Part shown: piece by piece, positions 1 through 10,573 of the stretch | Layout: every line of letters begins with the position of its first letter | Numbering within the stretch: the first letter of the stretch is position 1 | Origin: Zopfochytrium polystomum | Lineage: Eukaryota; Chytridiomycota; Chytridiomycetes; Chytridiales; Chytridiaceae | Reading direction: 5' to 3' | Length of the DNA: 64,000 bases | Assembly: GCA_025765615.1 (NCBI GenBank) | Contig: JAIVFJ010000032.1 | Coordinates: forward strand, 374,443 to 438,442 | Program-made: the position numbers and the translations under genes | Notes under the pieces: generated by a model | What the model was told of the DNA's origin: nothing | The model's database searches: none | Seen by the model: the letters and a program-made list of their open reading frames with translations, nothing else

Positions 1-465
1 GCTCCGAGTATTCTTGCGCATAGCTCCACTGCTTCGCAGCCTTTATCTTCATCACCCTCTCTCGCGCATTCACCTCTTCAGCCCCCATCCCGAGCACTCC
101 GTCACCACCCTCGCTCGTTCGATGGCTCACCAATGGCGGCGGGAAACACCGCAAGCTCAGCTCTCGGAGTGGCGGAGCTCACACCCTCGCACTATAGCCG
201 ACGGCACGTCCGGAGCATGACCCACCACGGCACTGCTTTTCCACGTGCTTCCGAGTCGCCTCCTCCCTCTGTAGAGTTTGGCCCACCGCCCTTTCCGTCT
301 GTGGCAGCCGCCGCAGACCCCATACTGCAGCAGCAAGAGACGATCAAAGCGCTCGAGCGCGACGTGTCGGTTCTTGTTGCGCAGCTTGAAGCAATGCACC
401 TCAGGCAGATGGAGATGGAGGAGGCACTGGCAGGAGAGCGTGCCAAGGCTGCACAGAGGAGGTAG
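1..465 (+). CDS. C-terminal part of an unidentified coiled-coil protein
   Basis: The first frame is open from base 1 to a TAG at 463-465, so this is the 3' end of a gene that starts outside the window. The first two thirds are Ser/Pro/His-rich and of low complexity. The last ~50 residues form a short amphipathic helix with heptad-like Leu/Met spacing (LQQQETIKALERDV, then LEAMHLRQMEMEEAL), probably a coiled coil. A Met codon at 133 could be a start, but the upstream frame has the same composition, so read-through from outside is more likely. I recognise no family and assign no function. Confidence 0.55.
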   Translation, partial: APSILAHSSTASQPLSSSPSLAHSPLQPPSRALRHHPRSFDGSPMAAGNTASSALGVAELTPSHYSRRHVRSMTHHGTAFPRASESPPPSVEFGPPPFPSVAAAADPILQQQETIKALERDVSVLVAQLEAMHLRQMEMEEALAGERAKAAQRR

Positions 466-1562
466 CATCCCTCTCGGCAGCTAAAGCTTTCTTTTGCAAG
501 AGGAAGGCTCTTTAGTGTCAACCATCCCCTTCTTTTCGGCTTCTTCGTTCTCCCTTCTCCCTCTCGTTCATGTTGCATCGCAAAGCCGCAGCTGTGGCTT
601 TTTCCAGTGAAAGGACGGATCTGGCACAGTTGCCTGTACGTCCCCGATGTCTCTTTTTCATTCGACTGGATGCTCCTGCTCACCAGAACACTAAAGAAAA
701 CTTGGAAAACATGAACTTTTATGCCCTCCCTCCCCCTTTCTTGGTTGGTTTATTTGCTAAAATAGTTCGTTGGCATTACCTTCTTCCCACATTTGTTTTC
801 GTTCAGATTCCCGTGCCCTGTCCATTTTGCGCCATCTTTTTCTTCCAGTTCGCTCAATCTTCTGCTCACTTATTCCGTTCAGTCCAGCTCATCCTCTCCT
901 TTGCATTTCCCTTTGTCTCTCCACCTTCAACTTTTTGAAGTCCCAACACCCAAATTTCGGTTCTCCCGCCGTCTGTCAAACGGCTCTTGCGTCTTGGAAT
1001 TGTTTCCGCCCCTTACCCCCAACAGCCTGCTGAATTTTCTCGCTTCCTTGCGATTCCTCGAAGTCATCCTTCACGCACCCTCCTGGAACTCTTTATATCA
1101 AAAACTACTCTCGCGTCTCCCAATCAATTGTTTGCCAATGGTTAGCGAACTCAACGCAAGTTGTTGGGCGTTCATTTCTTAGCACCCACCCCCGACGCTC
1201 AGCACCAGGTAGACACCGTTCTTTCTCGGCGCAGTGAGAACCCGCTGGGGGCCACGTTGCCGGTACCTTTCACACGCGAGTAGCTTCGACTACATTGGTG
1301 CTGTGGGTACTGAACCTCCGATACCTTGTTGGTAATGAAAGCCATCTGTGGCAAAAATTGGAGCGCTTTGAACTTTTGCCACAGTGCCTTCCATTGCGAT
1401 TGATTGACCCACCTCCGACCCTACTCCGACCCCCCCTCCACTCACATCGTCTCCGCCTTTTCTCTGTTTCCCACCCGCGGGCTGTGGGGCAGCAACCAAG
1501 CAAACAAGCAAGCAAGCAAGCAAGCAAGAGAAGTAAACCAGGGAAGCACGCACACAAACAGG
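466..1562. other. Intergenic, pyrimidine-rich; upstream region of the DHHC gene
   Basis: No convincing gene is visible. The + strand is strongly pyrimidine-rich between about 720 and 1180, as in many fungal promoters. A CAAG tandem repeat lies at about 1497-1530, just before the DHHC start codon. Confidence 0.5.
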
Positions 1563-3287
1563 ATGCCTGGCCGGTCAGCATGCTCGGGAACGCCACTGCT
1601 ACTGTTGTTGCGGATGCTAGCCATGAACGTCCCCGTCGTCCTCGTGTCCGCCCTAATCGCCTGGTCCGCCGTCTCCTTCATCCTCGGCGTGTGTGGTCAG
1701 TTCTTGCCCATATTCATTCACACTTTCTGACATCCCCGAACGCAATCTACTCCGGTCGATTGCCCTACCATCCCCCGCATTCACTCCCCCAGCCCCGAAA
1801 TGGCGTAACGGCTACCGCTTTGAAGCCGGTAACAGATATCTTTCCACCGATTTGAGGTATTCATTAACGCTTACGGCCCCCCACCCCTAGCACTCGTCCT
1901 GACGGCCCACCTGCTTATCCTGGCAATCTATGTTCGAAGCTACCAGATGGTCGTGATCACGCCCCCCGGATCGCCGCCGTCGCGGGTTGAGCCTTTTTGT
2001 TTCTGTCATGTCCCTTCGGTCCTCCATCTGATCGCCTCATTCCGCTGATCTCACAAAGGCCGGACTCCGGCGGCTCACGGCCACCCGCCGGTCGAGTGCA
2101 GCAGCCGATCCCCATAATGACGATGCAGCATTACTGATTGACTCGCACCGCGTCGACGATGACGACAGCAGCGGGTCCGCGTTCGCACGGGAAGGTGCCA
2201 CACCGGCGCCGGGGAGCCGTGCGGGGGACGATCACTTTGTTGACATCGACCAGGACCGCGACGTTGTCGGCGGCGGCGGTGCGATCGAAGCGGCGGTGGT
2301 GTCCCGGCCGATGGCGGGCGGTGGCGCTGCCCACTATTCAGCAGCGGCAGAGGCGATGCCGGATCTCGTCCCGCTGACGCTGGAGGTCAAGCGCAACGGC
2401 GCGCTGCGGTTCTGCCACAAGTGCGACGGACTGAAGCCGGACCGCGCGCACCACTGCTCGACGTGCGGGGTGTGCGTCCTCAAGATGGACCACCACTGTC
2501 CGTGGGTCAACAACTGCGTCGGGTTCCGGAATTACAAGTTTTTTTGTAAGAGACAGAGCGCGACGTTATGGGTTGAGGGAATTTTCGTCGTTTGGGGTCC
2601 TTCGAGAGCGACTGGTGGTGCTTCACGCTCTTTGCTAATCTGCTCCCTACCTTAGATTTATTCATAGTGTACACTGTCGTGTATTGCGCTTTCATGTTCT
2701 TCCTCCTGCTCCAACAGTTTCTGAATGCCATCAACGCGCCGCCAGGCCAGGTCTCGTCGGTTTTCAAATTTGGCTACTCCTTATGGCGCTTAACTCCTTT
2801 CCCCCTCCACCCCTTTTTTTTAATTGTTTTGGTTCGTTAGGACCAAGACCTGCGCATCGACCTGAACTGGGTGATGCTGATTCTGCTTTCCGCCGTGTTT
2901 GGGGCCGTGATCTTTGCGTTTGCGGGTATGCACACAGTGCTGCTGATCTCGAACAAGACCACGATCGAGAGCATGGAGGGCGCCCGCCGCATCCGGCGGC
3001 AGGACAACACGATCCACGTGGGACGCGGCGCCAACATCTACGACCTCGGCGCCGCCGCCAACTGGCGCCAGGTGATGGGCGGAGATTGGAGGCTTTGGTT
3101 CTTGCCCGTGCACTCGAGGTAACAGAAAAATGTTCCGATTATTTTAGTTTGTTGGCGACTTTATTTTTCTTTCCGGTCCCTCGTCCAACCAACCTTTCCT
3201 CCCATTGCACGGAAAAACAATTCTGACAACAGCGAAGGGGACGGCCAAACTTTTCCGATCAATTGGAAAGTGTACAACGAGTTGTGA
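1563..3287 (+). CDS. DHHC-type protein S-palmitoyltransferase (Pfa family)
   Basis: Transfers palmitate to cysteines of membrane proteins, in an endomembrane or the plasma membrane. Six exons: 1563-1695, 1891-1985, 2059-2545, 2656-2750, 2841-3118, 3233-3287; all junctions are GT-AG and phase-consistent. Two membrane spans lie at the N-terminus, followed by the TPPGSPP linker seen in fungal DHHC enzymes. After an acidic, Gly-rich insert comes the Cys-rich domain ([16 protein letters not shown]) with the catalytic [10 protein letters not shown], then two more spans. The short last exon ends in [10 protein letters not shown], like the C-terminal tail of Pfa3/ZDHHC enzymes; without it the protein would stop at 3122. 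The family is certain, the orthologue (Pfa3-like) is not. Confidence 0.9.
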
Positions 3288-4311
3288 TGTAAGGGTTTGA
3301 AAGCAGGAAAGAGTGGGCAACTTCAACATCAACTCCAACAACAACAACAACAACAAATAAGAGCAACAAAGCCGGAACCACCCATTATGACAACACCCAA
3401 AGAAGTCTATCAAGCCTTTGAATGTTTTTGGCATGACTTGCTGCGCTCCTCTTTTTCGTAACTCTACAAGCAATTCTTCTTCGTAACTCTCGCAACTCTC
3501 TGCAAGTAATACAGACTTTAATCATGCGACTGGCGCCGTTTCTTTTCTGGCAACAACTGGCTCTCCCAAATTGTGGCGAAAAGAGGGAATATTTTTCATC
3601 CTCGCATACCGTCGATTGGCGCGTAACAGGTTTCGGATGGGGGTTATGTGGGCGTTGAAGGTGATGGGAGGATCATTGCGGCCGGAAACCGAACTTTCCC
3701 TAAATGAAAATCTTGCATACTGTTTCACGGCGGACGGCTTGCACAGCCGCCAGTAGTGAAATACTTTGGAGGGAGGAGCCCAAGGTGATTGCGACACTTA
3801 TCCGCCGTATCGATCAAGGATTGCAGGGCAGCGCGCTATTTCAATAGAAAGCGAATTGTTGCTGTTCCAGAGCCGACGGCCTCAAGCGATTTTTTGGGTC
3901 CCTCCTTTTTTCTTTTCTTTCCCTTTTGTACAGTCAACTGCGCTGGGCGACGCAATTCCCCTCCCCACCAAAACAGGCGGTGAGGATTGGGTGAATCGAA
4001 CGGTGTTAACCTTTATATAAATACTATTACGACAAACGCGTTTTTTTTTTAAAAATTTTTTTTTTTAGGTTATTTCCCGCTTTCTCAACAACGAGCCCCA
4101 CTACTCTTTCCTTTTCGGAAAATTGCTGCTTCGCCGGAAAAACGAGAAACGGCTCCCTTTGGGTATCTGTGCGTCGAAGCCCGGTTCTCCCTCCCCGCCC
4201 GCCGCAATCTCCATCGCGTTGGCGTCCAGCTCCGTCGTTGCAGCGTCCTCTACCAGGCGGGGGGGAGGGAAGAGGGGGAAAATTTAGTCAGAGGCATTCA
4301 CGATGGTGCTT
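3288..4311. other. Intergenic between two converging genes
   Basis: The 3' ends of the DHHC gene (+) and the LIM-RapGAP gene (-) face each other here. An (AAC)n run lies at about 3337-3356 and an A/T-rich tract at 4038-4068. No reading frame in it has recognisable coding character. Confidence 0.5.
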
Positions 4312-7300
4312 TTAAAGAATGGTCTCATCGTTACCCAGCGGCGTCGGACCAAGCACCGCGTCTCCAACCTTTCCGCTGGGTATGGCCGTCGCGCTGGAGT
4401 TCGCAAAGCCCGCGCTGCTGTCGACGCGCACCGTGCTCCGCTTCCTGTTGAGCACCGCGGTGATGGAACGACCGAGCATGCCGACGTTGCCAACGTTCCC
4501 GCTCGTAACCAACAGCGGTCGCTCCTCCGCTGAAGCCCCGCCACCGCCGCCGCCGCCCGGCGCTCCCGAAACCGCGGCCGCGCCGGCCTCCGCCGAGCCG
4601 AGGGAAACGCGCAGCGGGAGGGTCGTCACGTCAGCCGGCATGCCAAACGCGTCCTCGGCAGGCAGGGGCCCGCGCTCGCCCACCCTCTTGGATGCGTCGT
4701 TCGCGGAGCTTGACCGCCTCCGCGACGTCGACCCCAGCCGGCCACCAGCCGGTTTTTGTCCGCGAGAGGCCCCGCCGTTGCCGCCATTAGACAATCTTAA
4801 TCCGCCAGAAGGCGCTCTTGCAAGTGGAATCGCCTCAAAGTGCTCGATGCCTCCGCCGCCAGGAGTCGTTGGGGATCTCGCGTCGTTGTCGGGCGACCCC
4901 AGGGATGGTGAAGACGCCGGAGACGGCGACAAACGCCCTGACGTTGGAGAAAAGGATGCTTGGTGCAGGGCGTGGGTGGAGGTGCGGGTAGAGTGCTGCT
5001 TGTCATGCGAAGTGGTGGCGGTGGTGTTCGAGGCTCCAGCCACTGCTGACGATGGACCGCTATTATTTTGTGGATTCGGGGGGGCATCTGAATTGCTCGA
5101 GTCCCTAAACTCTGAAATGATGCTGTCAATCATGGCGTCGCGGGTTCTACGGTGTGGCCGGAGGAATTTCGGCGCTTTGAGGGCGGCATGCTCTGCGTTA
5201 ACAACTTCGTTTTGTTGTGTGCGGCAGGGTTTCCTGTTAGCAACGGCCTAGCGCTTGTGTGGTAAGCAATTTCAGCACATACTCTTTGCCATGAGGAAGT
5301 CCCGTAGCTGAAATTTGTCGTAAAAGATTGGTGGATATGGCAGAGGTGGGCCAAACTTTGGAACATCGCTGCTCGATGTGACGTTGACTTTGTACGCATC
5401 TTCCCCAGTTGAAGTCGATCGTGGCTGAACTGCTATAAAGACGTGCAGGAATTGCGATCTGATTGATGAGGGATCAAACTGCATATCTCCATCAAGAAAC
5501 AGTATGCACACGATATCTACAGGGCGTGTAAACGATCGTGGAAGCACGGATGATTAACAATTCATACTCTCTACCATTGCCGATGTGCCGCTTCCTTTGA
5601 ATCTGCTGCTCGTCGTCCTTGGCGAATGGAAGAAGAGTTGACACGTGATACATTAGCTCAAAATCCCTCCAAGTTGTGGACACCGAGTGGGAGCCAGTGC
5701 ATCCATTTTTCCCATCCAAACCACCAAGGAAGCCGGTGTATCCTTGGAGCTCCACTCGATTTCCCAGCACTTCAAGGAATTTATCGAATCTCGCGCTTCC
5801 GTGCTCTTTAGGCTTGGCTTCAGTAACTGATGGCCAGAAATCGCCCTCACTCACCGTTGGAGAAAAACTCCTCCTCGCGCGTTTGGCCCTCCTTGCAAAG
5901 AAGAACGCCAACTTTAAGCGATGTGCTAGACTATTTTTCGTTTATAAGTTTTCATCTTGCTGAAATTTCGAGGATCTTTCCAAGAGCAAACCTTGATCTC
6001 GTCCAGTTCTGTGATGCACTTCTCGATTTTTCGATCTTGAACCCTTTTTATCTTTGATTTGTGGAGATCTGGATGGAGGCATTCCAGAATGGCCTTCATA
6101 TTGCCCTTTCCGCGCAAATTGAGCAAAGCTGACTTTCGTTGAGCGTCCGATTCGTGAATGATAACGCGAACATCTGGTTTGTCTTTTGTCCTCAGTATCG
6201 CGTGGTGCCTGTAGTACTCCGTTGTTGAAGGCGATTGCGTTAATGAAAACGGGCGGGCTGAGTCATCGAACGCCGACCGCGAAGGGCCAAACTCGTCTGC
6301 TGGTGCGGTTGATTCTTCGGATGAATCGTCAAGTTCAGATTCACGACGAAGTGATATGACAACTGGGCCGAGTGTTTCGCTAATTCCAATCAGGGTGGTG
6401 TGGTCCTTTCCGACGAAATTTTTTCGATAGTGTTTCGAATCCGGCTCGACGTGTTCCAAAACGTATCCCTCGTAGGAGATCGGTTGCCTCAAATGGGATG
6501 CGGCTTCAACACAGTACCCGTTAGAAAGTTTAACAATGATGTTTGACTCCGCCTGGCGGAACTCAGCAAGAAGATCGGTTACAGCCGTTATCTAAGCTTC
6601 TTGATGAGATTATCTTTCCCTTGTTCAAGCGATGCACTTACCACAGAACAGACGGTCTTTTTAAAGTACTCTTTTCTGTTGCCGTCCATCCCACAAGTGC
6701 TCTGATCTGCCCGCTCACTGTTCTCCTCGTTCAATGTACTGCAAAAGCGATTCCAGCCCAGAAACGTCGATTATCGAGGATGCGGCCTCCACAACCCTCT
6801 TCGCGCCGTTGACTACCGCTGTCACGATAAGCGAAACGATGTTGGACGAGAATTTCTTTGCGGGATCGGACGCAATGTTCTCGTACAATTTGGACAGCTC
6901 TTCGCCGTCCTTTACCACGTCTGCGACCAGTTTCTCGAGCTGTCTTATAGGAGTCTCCGTTTCGCTCGCGTTAGTTGAGAATGGAGAAGCGACCTAAGCG
7001 AGCGAATCAGTCTATTGGAAGCCAGATTCGAAGATTATGATAAATCACCTTCCCGGTGCTAATGTCCGGTGGTTCCTTCTCGGTCATCTCCAATGTTGGA
7101 GAGAGCGCGCCAAGGCTTTCGGCACTTTCGACGAGTTCCCGTCCGCCGGTCAGGTTGTGGGAGGGGCTGCCGGACTCGCTCGGCGTGCATCGAAATGGTG
7201 GGATCTCGAGATCCATCCCATCCTCGATTGTGTCGGAGGTCCCAACACTGCGACCCAGCACACCGCCGCCGCCGTCTCTGCTACTGCTGCTGCTTATGTC

Positions 7301-7442
7301 GCAACCGCGTCCGAAGGGCTGCCCAGCCGTCGTCGTCGCCGCCGCCGCCGCCGTCCTTGTTGCTGCTGCTGCTCTTGTCCGCTCGTCGATCTCGATCGGG
7401 GCCGGCGGCCGGAAGAATCGCGAAGAGGAAATTTCCGTTGTG

Positions 7443-7476
<34 letters not shown>

Positions 7477-8171
7477 ACTCGTCTCCGTCCGCTCTTCCTT
7501 CTCCTTCACTTGCTGCACCTGCTGCTGCTGCTGCTTCTGCTGCTGCTTGTCCTCCCCCACTTTCTCCCGACCCGCCGCCGCCAGCGACGCCGTCATCGAC
7601 GCCGATCGGGCTCCTGCCAACCCCGCCGACGCCGCCGACCCCGCCGCTGGAGCCGCCCACTGCTTCGGGCACCATTGCAAAACTGCAGACGGAAGTGGAG
7701 GCTTCGCACAGGACGCTGTCGTAGGACTGGGAGACGGAAAGGCGGCCCTTCCATTGCGGGTCCTCGTTGGGGGTAGTGGTGGAGGCGTCTGTTCCGTAGG
7801 CCAAGTAGGACGAACCATCGTGCTCCCTGCAGTACAGGCCCGATGCCATTTCGACGAACCGACCAGGCTCTAGAGTTTTCTGGCACTCTTCGCACACGAA
7901 GCATGTCTTGCAAAACGCGCGAGTTGGGCCGATCGTAACAGTTTCATGCTCCGATCTACGGTCCGAAAGGTAAAGCAGAAGGGCTATCAGATCCTCACTT
8001 TTTTTTTTCTGTTTTATTAGACGGTGAACGTGAAGGAACGTACGCTTTCTTCTTGCAGTGGTGGCAAAGAGTCAGTGGTCCTCTAGCCTTTTCTGCTTGG
8101 TGCTGTGAGGCTGCCGGGGATCCCAGAAGCGGCGTGACTTGTTGCCGCAGGCTGCTTTTCTTGTCCCTCAT
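4312..8171 (-). CDS. LIM domain - RapGAP fusion protein
   Basis: Predicted GTPase-activating protein for a Rap/Rsr1-type GTPase. Nine exons on the minus strand: 8171-8044, 7955-7049, 6993-6740, 6675-6642, 6591-5992, 5930-5855, 5805-5575, 5516-5283, 5204-4312 (about 1118 aa). A single LIM domain starts near residue 36 with spacing C-x2-C-x18-C-x2-C-x2-C-x2-C-x17-C-x2-H; its first CHHC pair is in exon 1. A long Gly/Ala/Ser-rich linker follows. The RapGAP domain (about residues 560-850) spans exons 5-9 and shows KVGVLLCKEGQT, FSNEHGSARF, GYTGFLGGLD, TGSHSV, YHVSTLLPF and RKRHIGND; the last carries the catalytic Asn 'thumb' of Rap1GAP. The C-terminus is Ser/Gly/Pro-rich. Least certain are the 34-nt exon 4 and the acceptor choices around exons 6 and 7. 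Confidence 0.87.
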
Positions 8172-8297
8172 TGCTCGGCTGTGCCGGTGGGGAAACCCGC
8201 CAGCCTCGCCGCCGCCGTCACTGTAGAGCTGCTGCTAGCTATTAGCTTAATCGTCACTTTCTATCGCGAATGTCGATCGAGAGGCGCGCCCTTCTTG

Positions 8298-8395
8298 CTC
8301 TCTCTCTCTCTCTGCTCTCTCTCTCTCACTCTCTCTCTCTGCTCTCTCTCTCTCGCTCTCTCTCTCTCTCTCCTCTCTCATCTCTCTCTCTCTCA

Positions 8396-8464
<69 letters not shown>

Positions 8465-8514
8465 CTCTCTCATCTCTCTCTCTCTCTCTCTCTCCTCTCT
8501 CTCTTCGTGTGCCC
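8298..8514 (+). repeat. (CT)n microsatellite
   Basis: About 215 bp of CT dinucleotides with occasional G, A or CC interruptions, just upstream of the LIM-RapGAP start. All long frames through it are repeat translations. Confidence 0.95.
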
Positions 8515-8660
8515 CTTTCTCCCCGCCCCAGATTGCGTAGGTGGCCACCTGTTCTTTCTGTTCGTTGTTCGTTTAAACACCGTTTTCCAGTTTCGAGAGA
8601 CAGAGACGCGTATGGTGCGCGTGTGTGCGCGTGTGTGTGTGTGAGCAAGAGAGCTGGAGC

Positions 8661-8718
<58 letters not shown>

Positions 8719-8744
8719 AGACGGAGACAGAGACAGAGACAGAG
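8661..8744 (+). repeat. (GA)n microsatellite
   Basis: GA dinucleotides grading into a GAGACA pattern, reverse-complementary to the CT tract about 150 bp upstream. Confidence 0.92.
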
Positions 8745-8987
8745 AGCAAGAGACACAGGGCGAGTCAACGCCTTCGCTCCTTCTCTTTTTTCGTCGAAAG
8801 CAAGAGCACGCGAAAGAAAGAAAGAATTAAAGGACTCGGCCGTCGATCGGTCTCGTTTCAAAACGCTCAGTAGCAGCAGCAGCAGCAGCAACCGGGCCAG
8901 CCCTCCCCATGCGCCATCGGCGTAACACCGATCGCAGCGGCAGTGGCGCAAATGACGGCGACGCCCGTGTAGCAACAACTGCGGCGA

Positions 8988-10535
8988 ATGCCGTCGACGA
9001 CACCACACGCGCCGCCGCCTCTGCCCAGGACCCGTCGTCGTCGTCGCCGCCACCGCCACCCCCCACGACCCCAGTGCTCGCATTGGATCTCGAGCAAGCG
9101 CCGCTACTGTCCCCTGAAATACAGGGCAGATTCTCTCATCCCGTTCTGCTACCAACATGCCCTTGTCCACAAAGACGCAGAGCCTCAACCGTTTACTCTC
9201 CCCACATCGTCTAAACGCCGACGCACCTTCCGGTCGCCATGCCCTTACGATCCTCTTCGCTGCGAAGGCAGCACGCATCCAAATCGTCATCTTACGACCT
9301 GCAACTTTCGGCCAGTAGATGCTCCTCATGTTCAGATGGGTGTTAACTCGAGAGGTGCGGGTTATGTTTCGAGCGATCATGTTCAACCTAGTGTCCGGCT
9401 TCCCGATGCGCCTATCGAGACTGTTCTGGAGCTGATCCAGAAAATTCGCAACATTTGGACAAAGCTGTGTGGAAGTAGCAGTCCTGATGACGCGTGGGAA
9501 CTGCGACAGCTGTGTCATCCGTCAATGGAGTCGAGGATGTGGGTGTTTGAACCTGCTTTTAGTTGACCCTAAGTCTGATCATCGAATAAGCCTTTTTCGA
9601 CCCAAGCACACCCGTCAGTTGTCCTCTCTCCTCTCTCACCTGGAGGATCATCGATTGTTGAACAAGTCGAAGCTTTATGTCGAGTTTGGATGCGGCGCTG
9701 CCGAATTTTCGGACAGCATACATAGAGCTTTGGGAGACCCTTCCCGTTTCATCCTTATTGATCGCGCATCCACTCGATGGAGGGCCAAAGAGCGCGACGC
9801 ACCTCAGGGAACTTACCACAAAGTTAAAGTTGACATTGCCGATTTGGTTCTTGGAGGGCTCGACGCTATGAAAAAGAACGTTCCTGAAGAAAGCGCGGCA
9901 ACTGCCATCGCCCCCTTGGATGGCGTCGTTGGTATTTCCAAGCACTTGTGCGGATCGGCAACTGACCTCACCTTGCGCTGCCTGGAAAAGTACAGCCATC
10001 TCCCGGACTCCACCGCAAACCTCCCGCTTGATGGACTCCTTATTGCTCTATGCTGTCATCATCGCTGCGACCTCTCGAGCTACATTTATCCATCATTTTT
10101 GTTGGAAGACTGTGGAATGTCTTCTCTTGAAGTTTCTCTCCTCTTCTCCATGTCCTCTTGGGCAGTTTGTGGCAGACGGTCCAAGACTGCTCTCGCTGAA
10201 AAGGAGGATGCTGATTCTGAGAACGGGAACGAAGAAGAGCACGACGACCATCAAGATGTTCGGGAGGCTGATGTGAGGTAAAACCGCGTTCGTTCTTCAT
10301 TGCAGTTTGCGGCGATTCGGGGGGCTAATTCGGCTTCAGCGTTCATGCCAGTGGCCTTTCGTACGAGGAGAGAAGGAGCATTGGTGTGATGTGCAAAGGA
10401 ATCATCAATGTTGGGCGGAGAGAGTTCCTTAGAAGCCAGGGGTTTGAAGCCGAGCTGTTCCGCTACATTGATCGCGGCTTTAGTCCAGAAAATGTTGCAC
10501 TGGCAGCTTGGAGAGGGCGCCTTCGGATATTCTGA
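8988..10535 (+). CDS. TRM13: tRNA 2'-O-methyltransferase Trm13
   Basis: Methylates the ribose 2'-OH at position 4 of the acceptor stem of certain tRNAs. Exons 8988-9538, 9591-10277, 10340-10535 (477 aa). The N-terminus has the two zinc motifs of the family: CSHW...RRYC...FCYQH, then a U11-48K-type CHHC finger (CPYD...C...H...C). The methyltransferase domain has YVEFGCGAAEFSD, GISKHLCGSATD, ALCCHHRCD and MSSWAVCG. The C-terminal exon contains EERRSIGVMCKGIINVGR and ENVALAAW, as in other Trm13 proteins. An in-frame TAG at 8970-8972 makes 8988 the likely start. The stop is only 38 bp from the next start codon. Confidence 0.93.
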
Positions 10536-10573
10536 AATGAATAGAGAATCGAAGAAAGAAGGGTTTCCACGTC

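Larger units (their letters stand above)
8172..8987. promoter_or_regulatory. Divergent promoter region with mirrored CT and GA microsatellites
   Basis: It separates the LIM-RapGAP (-) and Trm13 (+) starts. It holds an interrupted (CT)n tract at about 8298-8514, a short GT run near 8617-8643 and a (GA)n tract at about 8661-8744. The two tracts are complementary and could pair or form triplex DNA. There is no coding evidence. Confidence 0.5.

Noticed and set aside
1290..1553. Minus-strand ORF that looks like a secreted protein (leucine/cysteine-rich start)
   Set aside because: The 'signal peptide' is the translation of a CAAG tandem repeat upstream of the DHHC gene; the rest has no coding character.
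4319..5251. 310-aa plus-strand ORF
   Set aside because: It is the antisense shadow of the last exon of the LIM-RapGAP gene in GC-rich sequence; the minus strand joins in phase to the RapGAP domain.
5806..5854. 28- or 37-nt intron alternatives in the RapGAP domain
   Set aside because: The 49-nt choice restores FFSNEHGSARF, the family consensus; the shorter ones are phase-possible but unusually small and give non-consensus sequence.
7037..7873. Several long overlapping plus-strand ORFs, rich in Ala, Pro, Arg or Cys
   Set aside because: All are shadows of the Gly/Ala-rich linker exon of LIM-RapGAP.
8247..9518. 423-aa minus-strand ORF
   Set aside because: It runs through both microsatellites and antisense to Trm13 exon 1; the protein is mostly Arg-Glu and Leu-Ser repeats.
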